NCBI GenBank assembly: GCA_963803575.1
Contig: CAWDMW010000001.1
Coordinates: 310,001-374,000, forward strand
Length of the DNA stretch: 64,000 nt
Direction: 5' to 3'
From: CAWDMW01 sp963803575
GTDB lineage: Bacteria > Pseudomonadota > Alphaproteobacteria > Rickettsiales > UBA998
The stretch's first letter is position 1, and each line of letters begins with the position of its first letter. Both the position numbers and the translations under genes were made by a program. The notes below the pieces were generated by a model. That model was not told where the DNA came from. It saw only the letters and a list, made by a program, of their open reading frames with translations, and did not search any database. Positions 18,041 to 26,170 of the stretch are shown here, in pieces.

Positions 18041-18977
18041 TCGCGCTGCTAGTTCTATCTATTGGATGAGCCGTTATCTGGAGCGTGCTGATAATGTCGC
18101 CCGCTTTATTGATGTTAATGCTCGCCTAATTCTTGATATGGGTTGGGAAAGAGAAAATGCGCAATGGGAGCCGTTGGTACGCACAACCGGCGATGAAAAT
18201 AACTTCAATGAACGTTACACGGAATATGACGAAAAGAGTGCCGTACGGTTTCTGACTTTTGATACTAAAAACCCTAATTCGATTATCAGCTGCGTGCAGC
18301 ATGTACGTGAAAATGCCCGTACTGTACGTGAAGTCATTTCGTCGGAAATGTGGGAAGCAGTGAATGCGCTTTATCATTTGGTTGAGAAGCACAGCCGTAA
18401 GCGCAAGATTGATGATCTTCAGGAATTCTTCAAAGCAGTGCATCAGGCCAACCATCTGCTCGCTGGCTTGATCGACAACACCATGTCGCACGGTGAAGGC
18501 TGGCATTTTGCTCGTCTTGGCAGACTTCTGGAGCGTGCTGACAAAACAGCACGTATGCTTGATGTGAAATACTTCCTGCTACTCCCCAAAGGGGAATTGG
18601 TTGATTCACCCTATGATATGGTTGAATGGGGAGCAGTGCTGGAATCTGTAGGCGGTTTTGAGATGTATCGTAAACAGTTCCACCGCGCTAATTACCATAA
18701 TGTGACACGTTTTTTAGTGCTCAACGAAGATTTTCCGCGTGCGATCCGCTTCTGCGTCAATAACGCTTCGCTCTCACTAGGTTGTATTACCAACATGCTG
18801 GATGTAAACGTTACGGCAAGCAAAGAAATGGAAACATTAAAGGCTTCTCTGGACAACGCCGATATTGAAGTTATTTTAAACAAGGGTCTACATGAATTTA
18901 TAGACGTGTTACAGTTTAATTTGAATGTTGTGGATGAGGCATTGTACCGCTCGTTCTTCGCTTTCGAGAAAAGCTAA
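18033..18977 (+). CDS. Alpha-E (DUF403) domain protein
   Basis: 314 aa, all helical, full length for the family. The N-terminus MLSRAASSIYWMSRYLERADNVAR is signature-like for alpha-E proteins (split here by context: SIYWMSRYLERA). A second, similar helical motif is HFARLGRLLERADKTARML at about 165. Alpha-E proteins almost always neighbour CP ATP-grasp and transglutaminase genes and may hold or present the peptide substrate; no biochemical function is established. The gene overlaps the ATP-grasp by 8 bp and ends the intact operon. No terminator was seen before the symporter fossil. Confidence 0.92.
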   Translation: MLSRAASSIYWMSRYLERADNVARFIDVNARLILDMGWERENAQWEPLVRTTGDENNFNERYTEYDEKSAVRFLTFDTKNPNSIISCVQHVRENARTVREVISSEMWEAVNALYHLVEKHSRKRKIDDLQEFFKAVHQANHLLAGLIDNTMSHGEGWHFARLGRLLERADKTARMLDVKYFLLLPKGELVDSPYDMVEWGAVLESVGGFEMYRKQFHRANYHNVTRFLVLNEDFPRAIRFCVNNASLSLGCITNMLDVNVTASKEMETLKASLDNADIEVILNKGLHEFIDVLQFNLNVVDEALYRSFFAFEKS

Positions 18978-18997
18978 TCATTATCCGAATGGGTACG

Positions 18998-19133
18998 TTA
19001 CTCCTGTTCCGATATCAACTTATCCAAGATAATGCTTGCCGCCATATCACCGGTAACATTTACTGAAGTGCGGCATATATCAAGGATATGGTCAACACCT
19101 GACCTGCTCTCCATAAACTGATCCAATTGTCAC
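18998..19133 (-). pseudogene. 3' fragment of a dicarboxylate/amino-acid:cation symporter gene (DctA/GltP family)
   Basis: Minus-strand codons read VDHILDICRTSVNVTGD then MAASIILDKLISEQE-stop. The RTxxNVTGD motif is the conserved C-terminal signature of the DAACS family (sodium or proton-coupled glutamate/dicarboxylate carriers). Only ~45 codons remain. The upstream part is cut exactly at the left end of the IS630-type element (19134), so this is a scar of rearrangement rather than a gene. Confidence 0.8.
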
Positions 19134-19663
19134 TATAGCAAAATCGTTTTTCATTTATCAAATAATATGCTATAATATTAGCTATTATGAAAAGTTATAG
19201 TGTTGATTTTAGGGCGTGTGTTTTAAGAAAATTAGATGAGGGGATGGCTCGTGCAGAGGTATTAGATTTTTTCAACATCAGCCCTGCAACGTTAACCATT
19301 TGGCTTCGCAAACAGCGCGAAACGGGCGATATTTCCCCTGTGAAACGGGGCAGATATAAGACACGAAAACTGGATGATACCGCCTTACTTAATTACATCA
19401 AATATAATAATGACCGTACGTTAGTGGAGATTGCTGAACATTTTAATGTGGCGTCATCTTCTGTGCATGAGCGGTTAAAAATCCTTGGAATTAGTCGTAA
19501 AAAAAACCACGCTCTACGCCGAACGAAACGAACAAAAAAGGCAAGCGTTTCTAGCCGAGATTGAACACATCAATCTAAAGGCATTGCAAAAATCTTGTAC
19601 AGACTTTCATGAAGCCATCAACAAAGCTTTCCAAAATGATTTATGAAAAACGATTTTACTATA
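19134..19663 (+). mobile_element. Internally deleted IS630-type element with intact ends
   Basis: The element is ~530 bp. Its ends are inverted repeats: the left end reads TAGCAAAATCGTTTTTCAT (from 19136) and the reverse complement of the right end reads TAGTAAAATCGTTTTTCAT, one difference in 19. Both ends are preceded by TA, the target dinucleotide of IS630/Tc1-type elements. It is too short for a full transposase and keeps only the DNA-binding half, so it resembles a MITE that would need a transposase in trans. Its right end abuts the right copy of the murU-tail repeat exactly. Confidence 0.75.
19187..19646 (+). pseudogene. IS630-family transposase remnant (helix-turn-helix half, A8 frame shift)
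   Basis: The first frame (19187-19564, 125 aa) has two winged helix-turn-helix units: ARAEVLDFFNISPATLTIWL and VEIAEHFNVASSSVHERLK. At a run of eight A's (19499-19506) the family sequence moves to another frame: ISRKK then TTLYAERNEQKRQAFLAEIEHI. It ends with AINKAFQNDL-stop at 19646. The A run may be a decay frameshift, or a relic of the programmed frameshifting/slippage known in some IS630 members. The catalytic DDE domain is deleted. Confidence 0.75.
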
Positions 19664-19783
19664 GAGACAACCAAACATCAAAATCTTCATACAGCGTAAA
19701 TTTCTCTTGTGTTTTTTTTGTAATATGTTAATTAAGATGCCTGTTTATATGATTTACGCATGCGTAACAAAATGTTTGGTTTA
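19662..19783 (+). repeat. Right copy of the ~121-bp direct repeat
   Basis: It matches 10792-10912. It begins at the TA at the right end of the IS630-type element, runs through the murU tail and spacer, and continues into the intact 104-aa secreted-protein gene. Spacer differences from the left copy suggest the duplication is not very recent, while both ends stay identical. Confidence 0.9.
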
Positions 19784-20074
19784 GCATCAATTTTACTTCT
19801 TCTTGCACCTCAGCCTGCTCAAGCAGGTCGATGGTATTACATAGAGGAAGCTTTCCAAGCCAGAGATCCTCAAAGATGTCTTGCAACTATTGTAGTTACA
19901 AAGAACACACGCAAAAAAGTGTGGTTCTACAAAGGTGAGGTCATCTTAACCGGTGAAAAAATAACTGACTGTAGGGTTTATCAAGATCGACTAGTTTCAG
20001 GAGTTGTTTCTCCAAATGGTAAAGGCGAAATATACGGTGGAATGCCAGAAATGCATGGCATAACATTACACTAA
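19760..20074 (+). CDS. Small secreted protein of unknown function
   Basis: 104 aa. A clear Sec signal peptide is followed by a signal-peptidase-I site: MRNKMFGLASILLLLAP, then QAG with cleavage likely after A22 (PAQA|GRW). The mature ~82 residues are basic/mixed and contain two cysteines (RCLATIVV and TDCRVY) that could pair in the periplasm. No family was recognised. Its first eight codons are repeated after murU at 10889, so the gene originally followed murU directly. A strong terminator follows it. Confidence 0.7.
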   Translation: MRNKMFGLASILLLLAPQPAQAGRWYYIEEAFQARDPQRCLATIVVTKNTRKKVWFYKGEVILTGEKITDCRVYQDRLVSGVVSPNGKGEIYGGMPEMHGITLH

Positions 20075-20078
20075 ATAC

Positions 20079-20116
20079 TTTACCCAACATTAACACTGTG
20101 TTGGGTAAACTTTTTC
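20079..20116 (+). terminator. Rho-independent terminator after the 104-aa secreted protein
   Basis: A perfect 11-bp stem (TTTACCCAACA at 20079-20089 and TGTTGGGTAAA at 20099-20109) with a 9-nt loop, followed by CTTTTTC. It lies between the 104-aa gene and the convergent squalene-synthase-like gene (stop at 20121). Its A/T-rich flanks may let it serve both directions. Confidence 0.9.
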
Positions 20117-20120
20117 AAAC

Positions 20121-20819
20121 TTAAAGTAACGCATTCCAAACTAGCCGCAATGGCAAAAGATGAATCTGCCCTATATTCTTACGTTTTCGCCATTGCTCCA
20201 TTCGTGTATGGTTCACATAGCGTAGCTGATGTAAAAATCGGTCATTCTGTATTGCCTCTCCTGACATATCACACATATCTAACATCCCCATCGCCTCATT
20301 CACATCGTCACCCTGACGCAGCAACATATGTACAGTAGCCAGCGTTCCACTGATGTGCCCTGTCTGTTCGTAAGCCTGCACCTGCTCTGGCTGGTGGGCA
20401 CCGTAAGCAAGCATTGCGTAGAAAGCCTGCATGGTCTGGGCAATGCATGTATGAGACACCCCCTCCCCCATGGAATCAGCCAGCACATTAAAAAACATCT
20501 CATAGGTTGCTTGCGGAATGATCTGGGCTTGCAATAATGGCTGCATTGCCTGCAATACCGCTATATTATCCGGCGCATCTTTTCCGTGGGACACAGCTTC
20601 AAGTTGCTCCTGCCACCATTTCAACCGCACCAGCCCTACCATTGCATCAGATACATTTTCCGGAATCTTTAGTAACTCATGCCCCAAAGCAAGCAACGCC
20701 CACAGATCAGACTGATACGGTGCGGGGGCAAACAGTGAACATAGGTAACGTTCATAGTCATGATCGCGTGCCAGCATTCGCATGGTATGATGGAGTGAAT
20801 CGCTTTGCATAAGCCGCAT
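20121..20819 (-). CDS. Squalene/phytoene synthase family protein (NDUFAF6-like)
   Basis: 232 aa from the ATG at 20819; the frame opens further upstream into secA, so an internal start was chosen. Helical prenyl-synthase-like protein: HDYERYLCSLFAPAPYQSDLWALLAL, VRLKWWQEQLEAVS, RQGDDVNEAMGML. The usual DxxxD metal motifs of active squalene/phytoene synthases are not clear (only DDVNEA near position 180). With the lone, short form seen in alphaproteobacteria and mitochondria (NDUFAF6), this suggests a complex I assembly-type or otherwise non-carotenoid role. No isoprenoid genes are nearby. It is divergent from secA, with ~76 bp between starts. Confidence 0.75.
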   Translation of the reverse strand: MRLMQSDSLHHTMRMLARDHDYERYLCSLFAPAPYQSDLWALLALGHELLKIPENVSDAMVGLVRLKWWQEQLEAVSHGKDAPDNIAVLQAMQPLLQAQIIPQATYEMFFNVLADSMGEGVSHTCIAQTMQAFYAMLAYGAHQPEQVQAYEQTGHISGTLATVHMLLRQGDDVNEAMGMLDMCDMSGEAIQNDRFLHQLRYVNHTRMEQWRKRKNIGQIHLLPLRLVWNALL

Positions 20820-20895
20820 TATTATCGCAATCCAGCGTGAATGGCTATTCATAATTCGCTGGACGAAAGCAGCGATAAACGCTACATAACAGAGC

Positions 20896-23628
20896 ATGGT
20901 ATTAGGACTCGCAAAGAAACTATTTGGCACAGCGAATGACAGGCTGGTAAAGGGCTACCGTTCGCAGGTTGCCGCAATTAATGCACTGGAAGAAGAGATG
21001 CGTGCATTGGATGACACGCAACTACAAGCAAAAACGCACGAATTTCGCACACGTCTGGCGAATGGCGACACACCAGACAAGCTCCTTCCCGAAGCATTTG
21101 CCGTTGTGCGTGAAGCGGCACAACGAACGATTGGCCTGCGTCATTATGACGTGCAACTCATTGGCGGCATCGTGCTGCATCAGGGACGTATTGCCGAGAT
21201 GAAAACAGGTGAAGGGAAAACGCTGGTCAGCACGCTGGCAGTTTACCTAAATGCCCTCAGCCAGCAAGGCGCACATGTCATTACTGTGAATGACTATCTG
21301 GCCAGCCGTGATGCCGAATGGATGGGAACGGTTTACCAATTATTAGGTTTGAGCGTTGGTGTCATTAAACATGGCATGATGGATCATGAACGCCAGCAAG
21401 CATATGCCTGTGACATCACTTACGGTACCAATAACGAATTCGGGTTTGATTACCTGCGCGATAACATGAAGTTTTCCCGTGACGCTATGGTACAACGCCC
21501 CTTCCATTTTGCGGTGGTAGATGAAGTGGATTCCATCCTGATTGATGAAGCGCGCACGCCCCTCATCATTTCCGGGCCTACCGAGGATAATTCTAGTCTG
21601 TATGTGGCGATTGACGCATTAATTCCTGCACTTTTGCCAGAACATTACGATATTGACGAAAAAGCAAAAAATGTTTCGCTCAATGATGAAGGCATCGCTG
21701 CTATGGAAGCACTATTGGTGGAAGCAGCATTGATGCAACCAGAGCAAAGCCTCTATGACATCGAGCAGGTATCATTAGTTCATCATGTAGGTCAGGCATT
21801 GCGCGCGCACCATATTTTTCAGCCTGATATTGACTATATCGTCAAGGATCATAAAGTCGTGATTATCGACGAATTTACAGGTCGTATGATGGAAGGTCGG
21901 CGCTACTCTGAAGGGCTGCATCAGGCACTGGAGGCCAGAGAAAATGTCCCGATTCAAAATGAGAATCAGACACTGGCCAGCATTACGTTCCAAAATTATT
22001 TTCGTATGTATCCTAAGCTATCTGGTATGACCGGAACGGCACTGACTGAAGCGAATGAATTTTCTGATATTTATGGGCTGGAAGTCGTGGAGATTCCAAC
22101 CAACGTACCCATAGCACGACTGGATTATGATGACGAAATTTACCGCACGTTAGCAGAAAAGCAAGATGCGGTAGTGAAGCTTGTCAAAGAATGTCATGAA
22201 CGCCAGCAACCCGTATTGGTTGGTACAGTGAGCATTGAGAAGTCAGAGTTTTTCTCGCGTGTGCTGAAAAAAGCAAATGTGCCGCACTCTGTTTTGAACG
22301 CTCGTCAGCACGAACAGGAAGCCTTCATCATTGCGCAGGCTGGACGCCCGGGTGCCGTGACGATTGCTACCAATATGGCGGGTCGTGGTACAGACATCAA
22401 GCTGGGTGGTAATGTCGAATTATGTGTTGAACAGGAAACCGCAGGGCTGGATGATGCTAAACGCAAGCAACATATTGAAGCGATTGCAGAAGAGGTGGAG
22501 CGCGATAAACAAACGGTTATAGATGCAGGTGGCTTATACGTTATCGCCACAGAACGTCACGAATCACGGCGTATTGATAACCAGCTTCGTGGTCGCTCCG
22601 GTCGTCAGGGGGATGCAGGCGCATCCAAATTCTTTATCTCTTTAGAAGATGATCTAATGCGTATCTTTGGTTCAGAGCGTATTGATAATATGTTGGTCAA
22701 GTTAGGCTTACAGGAAGGTGAAGCCATCACTCATCCATGGATGAATAAAGCACTGGAACGCGCACAGGCAAAAGTGGAAGGTCGCAATTACGATATTCGT
22801 AAAAACCTGCTAAAATTTGATGATGTCATGAATGACCAGCGCAAGGTTATCTACGATCAGCGCATTGAATTGATGGAACAGGATGATGTTGGGGAAACAG
22901 TTGCCGCGATGCAGGAAGACCTGAACGAAGCCGTCATCGCACGTCACATACCGCCTAAGGCCTATACAGAACAATGGGACGTGGACGGGTTAGAGAAAGA
23001 GCTTTATCGTATTTATGGCATACACGTGCCTGTGCAGGACTGGGTGCAGGAAGATGGCATTGCCAATGAAGAAATGCTAGAGCGCTTAAATACGCTGAGC
23101 AAAGCGCATCATCAGGACAAAATTGACGCTTATGGTGAGCAAGTCATGCAGATTGCAGAAAAGCGTGTGCTGCTGGAAACATTAGATCAACTTTGGAAAG
23201 ACCATTTACTCTCACTCGATCATTTGCGTGCAGGCATCGGCTTGCGTGCTTATGGACAGCGTGACCCCCTCAACGAATATAAGCAAGAAGCCTTTAATCT
23301 GTTTGAAACCATGCTGGATCATTTGCGTGAAGTGGTAACGCTTCGTCTGGCGCATCTACATATTCGCGTGGAAATGCCACCTGAAGCGATTGAATCGCTG
23401 GAGCAGCAGCGCGCGGAAACAACCATGCGAGAATCTCGCCAAGACCCTGCTTTTATGCCAGAGCCATCTGCTATGCCGGAACCTACCATCATTACCGGAC
23501 GCCATGTGCAGCCGGAAGATCGTGACCCTTCAGATCCAAGCACCTGGGGAAAGGTTGGGCGCAATGAGCCCTGCCCTTGCGGCTCTGGCAAAAAATACAA
23601 ACATTGTCACGGTCTGATTGAAACATAA
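20896..23628 (+). CDS. secA: Preprotein translocase motor ATPase SecA
   Basis: 910 aa, normal alphaproteobacterial length. It drives unfolded preproteins through SecYEG. Walker A MKTGEGKT lies at about 102-109, the DEVDSILIDEARTPLIISG Walker B/DEAD region at about 208 and the preprotein cross-linking domain at about 230-370. NMAGRGTDIKLGG is at about 494, and QLRGRSGRQGDAG is the helicase motif VI. The C-terminus carries a zinc-binding SEC-C motif, CPCGSGKKYKHCHG, which binds SecB and phospholipid. It ends 3 bp from the convergent pyrF. Everything expected is present. Confidence 0.99.
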   Translation: MVLGLAKKLFGTANDRLVKGYRSQVAAINALEEEMRALDDTQLQAKTHEFRTRLANGDTPDKLLPEAFAVVREAAQRTIGLRHYDVQLIGGIVLHQGRIAEMKTGEGKTLVSTLAVYLNALSQQGAHVITVNDYLASRDAEWMGTVYQLLGLSVGVIKHGMMDHERQQAYACDITYGTNNEFGFDYLRDNMKFSRDAMVQRPFHFAVVDEVDSILIDEARTPLIISGPTEDNSSLYVAIDALIPALLPEHYDIDEKAKNVSLNDEGIAAMEALLVEAALMQPEQSLYDIEQVSLVHHVGQALRAHHIFQPDIDYIVKDHKVVIIDEFTGRMMEGRRYSEGLHQALEARENVPIQNENQTLASITFQNYFRMYPKLSGMTGTALTEANEFSDIYGLEVVEIPTNVPIARLDYDDEIYRTLAEKQDAVVKLVKECHERQQPVLVGTVSIEKSEFFSRVLKKANVPHSVLNARQHEQEAFIIAQAGRPGAVTIATNMAGRGTDIKLGGNVELCVEQETAGLDDAKRKQHIEAIAEEVERDKQTVIDAGGLYVIATERHESRRIDNQLRGRSGRQGDAGASKFFISLEDDLMRIFGSERIDNMLVKLGLQEGEAITHPWMNKALERAQAKVEGRNYDIRKNLLKFDDVMNDQRKVIYDQRIELMEQDDVGETVAAMQEDLNEAVIARHIPPKAYTEQWDVDGLEKELYRIYGIHVPVQDWVQEDGIANEEMLERLNTLSKAHHQDKIDAYGEQVMQIAEKRVLLETLDQLWKDHLLSLDHLRAGIGLRAYGQRDPLNEYKQEAFNLFETMLDHLREVVTLRLAHLHIRVEMPPEAIESLEQQRAETTMRESRQDPAFMPEPSAMPEPTIITGRHVQPEDRDPSDPSTWGKVGRNEPCPCGSGKKYKHCHGLIET

Positions 23629-23631
23629 GCC

Positions 23632-24339
23632 TTACGCCAGACTATCTATGACAGCTCTGGCCGCCTGCTCGGGATTACCTGATTGCGTAATAGGGCGGCC
23701 AACCACAATATAGCTGGCTCCGCGTGTAACGGCTTCTTTAGGTGTCATCACGCGCTTCTGATCGTCAGCCTGACTGCCCTGAGGGCGGATGCCCGGCACG
23801 ACAAGTAAAAAATCATTTCCAAGCTCGTGACGTAACATATCAATCTCGTAGGATGAACATACCACACCATCAAGATGGGTACTTTGCGCCAAATCAGCCA
23901 AACGCTTCACATGGTCTGGCACGCTGTCACGTATACCAATCATCGACAGATCATCCTGATCCATACTGGTAAGCGCAGTGACACCTACAATAAAAGGGCG
24001 TGATTTGCCGGTCATTTCAGCGACGCGCATGGATGCATCAATGGCAGACTGCAACATGGCTCTTCCACCTGACGTATGTACCGTCATCATGAAACTATCA
24101 ATACCACTGGTTGCCTCAATTGCTTTTGCCACGGTGTTGGGAATATCGTGAAACTTCAAATCCAGAAACACAGGAACCTGAAAGGTTTCAAGCCTACGCA
24201 CACCTGCCGCACCATTTGCGACAAAATATTCTAGCCCCAACTTGATAGCCCCCACATAAGGCACTACCTTGCGTACCAGATTTGCCGCACAATCAGGGTC
24301 TGTCGTATCAATCGCGCAGATAACGGGATTATGTTGCAA
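23632..24339 (-). CDS. pyrF: Orotidine 5'-phosphate decarboxylase
   Basis: 235 aa TIM barrel. It converts OMP to UMP, the last step of pyrimidine synthesis. The catalytic Asp-x-Lys-x-x-Asp motif is LDLKFHDIPNTV with D60, K62 and D65. The phosphate loop is VPGIRPQGSQADDQKR and the C-terminal signature YIVVGRPIT. The start is a TTG at 24339 with GGAG six bases upstream; no ATG is suitably placed. It is 55 bp downstream of pyrC on the same strand, so the two are likely co-transcribed. Confidence 0.97.
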   Translation of the reverse strand: MQHNPVICAIDTTDPDCAANLVRKVVPYVGAIKLGLEYFVANGAAGVRRLETFQVPVFLDLKFHDIPNTVAKAIEATSGIDSFMMTVHTSGGRAMLQSAIDASMRVAEMTGKSRPFIVGVTALTSMDQDDLSMIGIRDSVPDHVKRLADLAQSTHLDGVVCSSYEIDMLRHELGNDFLLVVPGIRPQGSQADDQKRVMTPKEAVTRGASYIVVGRPITQSGNPEQAARAVIDSLA

Positions 24340-24394
24340 GTGACTCTCCTGTTATTGCTACATTACTACCATAATACCATGACACGATTGATAA

Positions 24395-25750
24395 TTACTT
24401 AAGTTGATACACGGTTCGGCCTGCAACAATCGTGCGAACAGCCCGCCCCTTGGCTTGTCTGCCATGAAAAGGAGAGTTTTTAGACTTACTGACAAAACTA
24501 AGAGGATTCACCGACCAGTCATAGTCTGGATCAATCAGCACCATATCAGCTGGCGCACCTTTTTTGAGTCGTCCTGCCTCCACATGAATAATATCCGCTG
24601 CTTTATACGTCATGGCACCAAGCACATCCATCAATTTCATTTCCCCGCGATGCGCTAACGCCAATGAAAGCGGCAACATCGTCTCTAACCCTACAATACC
24701 AAACGCTGCTTGCTGCAATGGCACGTCTTTTTTCACTTCCTGCTCGTGTGGTGCATGGTCAGTAGCAATCGCATCAATGGTGCCATCTTTCAGTCCGGCA
24801 ATCACGGCCAGTCGATCCTTTTCTGCTCTGAGTGGTGGATTCATTTTGGAAAACGTATCATATTCCAGCACCGCTTCATCTGTTAAGCTAAAATGATGCG
24901 GCGCCGCCTCACAGGTCACATGCAACCCTTTCTGTTTAGCACGTTTCACCGCTTCAATGGCTTCCGCTGTAGAAATATGTAACACATGATATTGCCCACC
25001 AGTTAATTCGGTCAGCACAATATCGCGTTCAACCATCACCACTTCTGCGGCATTAGGGATACCGCGCACGCCAAGCTTAGCAGACACCGCACCTTCATTC
25101 ATGCATCCACCAGCAGAGAGGTGCAAATCTTCCGCATGTTGGGCAATCGGCACGCCTAAATCACGTGAATAACTCAATGCCTGACGCATTAGCCCGGCAT
25201 TCATGAGTGGCAAACCATCATCGGTGAAGCCAACAGCACCCGCTTTGACCAGCAACCCCATTTCGGTTAATTGTTCACCTTTAAGACCCTTCGATATAGC
25301 ACCGTAAGTACGGACGTTCACGTAAGCCGTCTCTTTGGCGCGTGCGTGGATAAAGTCAATGAGTGATGGATCATCCAGCACCGGATCAGTGTTGGGCATA
25401 CAGGCAACCAGCGTCACCCCTCCAGCAGCGGCGGATTTACTTCCGGTGGCTATCGTCTCTTTATGCTCAAACCCCGGCTCACGGAAATGCACCTGAATAT
25501 CCAGCAACCCTGGACATAAGATATGCCCTTCGCAATCTACCAGTTCAAAATCATGACTGGTGTCATCTTCAAACTGCCCTCTTTCCACTGCCAAAATACG
25601 ATCACCAGACGTCAGCACATACCCCTTGCCATCTAGACCTGTTGCCGGATCCATGATGCGCGCATTGACGTAAGCGTAATTGCGGGTATGTGCCTCGTTC
25701 CAGTTGGGGCGTGTGAAATGTGGGGCGTGGGTGGTGGCAGATGAAGGCAT
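24395..25750 (-). CDS. pyrC: Dihydroorotase (class I), with a changed metal ligand
   Basis: 451 aa amidohydrolase. Dihydroorotase cyclises carbamoyl-aspartate in pyrimidine synthesis. Motifs seen: CPGLLDIQVHFREPGFEHKE at about 80-99, CMPNTDPVLDDP, FTDDGLP, QHAED (His ligand), HISTAEAIEA, APHHFSLT and ATDHAPHE (catalytic Asp). The first His of the invariant HxH metal pair is Gln here (Q86-V-H88; codon CAG), while the other ligands remain. Alphaproteobacteria often carry a second, non-catalytic dihydroorotase that pairs with aspartate transcarbamoylase, and this may be such a variant. It is upstream of pyrF. Confidence 0.9.
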   Translation of the reverse strand: MPSSATTHAPHFTRPNWNEAHTRNYAYVNARIMDPATGLDGKGYVLTSGDRILAVERGQFEDDTSHDFELVDCEGHILCPGLLDIQVHFREPGFEHKETIATGSKSAAAGGVTLVACMPNTDPVLDDPSLIDFIHARAKETAYVNVRTYGAISKGLKGEQLTEMGLLVKAGAVGFTDDGLPLMNAGLMRQALSYSRDLGVPIAQHAEDLHLSAGGCMNEGAVSAKLGVRGIPNAAEVVMVERDIVLTELTGGQYHVLHISTAEAIEAVKRAKQKGLHVTCEAAPHHFSLTDEAVLEYDTFSKMNPPLRAEKDRLAVIAGLKDGTIDAIATDHAPHEQEVKKDVPLQQAAFGIVGLETMLPLSLALAHRGEMKLMDVLGAMTYKAADIIHVEAGRLKKGAPADMVLIDPDYDWSVNPLSFVSKSKNSPFHGRQAKGRAVRTIVAGRTVYQLK

Positions 25751-25858
25751 AACTTAAAATTGAAAAGAAGTGGGTAACATTACCCCCTAGATATAGCGTA
25801 TTTTGCCCTAAAAACACAAGCACATACCAGCTCCACAAAGCAAAAACCACTTTTTCGC

Positions 25859-26170
25859 TTGCAACATCCATTCGTTTACGATCACGCCCAGCTTGAACTG
25901 GAAACGAAACAGGAAGCAAATGCGATTGAACGTGATAAGGTAAAAGTCTCTTATGCGATGGTTCAATTGGCGATGGAGCAATCCACCATCGAGACAAGGA
26001 AACTTGAATTGATGGAAGCCAAAGAGCGTCGCGAACAAGAGCAGTATCTGGACGAAACGCTGGAGAAATTGTTTTACGATGAAGACAAAGCACGAGCCGC
26101 AAGGCGACTGCTGAGGACGTACACGCCAAGAGATGCTTTTGCGCTGATCTTGCTTGTACTTTCAAGGTGA
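25859..26170 (+). CDS. Unknown protein, N-terminal coiled-coil part (probably one gene with the next)
   Basis: 103 codons from a TTG; no ATG or GTG is available and no clear RBS is seen. The product is charged and mostly coiled coil (LELETKQEANAIERDKVKV, RKLELMEAKERREQEQYL), ending DAFALILLVLSR. It overlaps the following frame by 17 bp. Removing one base near 26150-26156 would join ALILL to YFQGEAFEVTSL and give one ~370-aa protein, so this may be the first half of a frameshifted gene. The upstream end may also be truncated. No family recognised. Confidence 0.45.
   Translation: MQHPFVYDHAQLELETKQEANAIERDKVKVSYAMVQLAMEQSTIETRKLELMEAKERREQEQYLDETLEKLFYDEDKARAARRLLRTYTPRDAFALILLVLSR

Noticed and set aside
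19499..19506. A8 run as proof of programmed frameshifting
   Set aside because: The element has lost its catalytic domain, so the run may simply be a decay mutation; kept only as a possibility.
25602..26165. A 187-codon minus-strand frame overlapping the pyrC start and the unknown coiled-coil frame
   Set aside because: It runs through the 5' end of pyrC in another frame, has a Leu/Arg/Ser-rich composition without motifs, and no RBS. Treated as a shadow frame.
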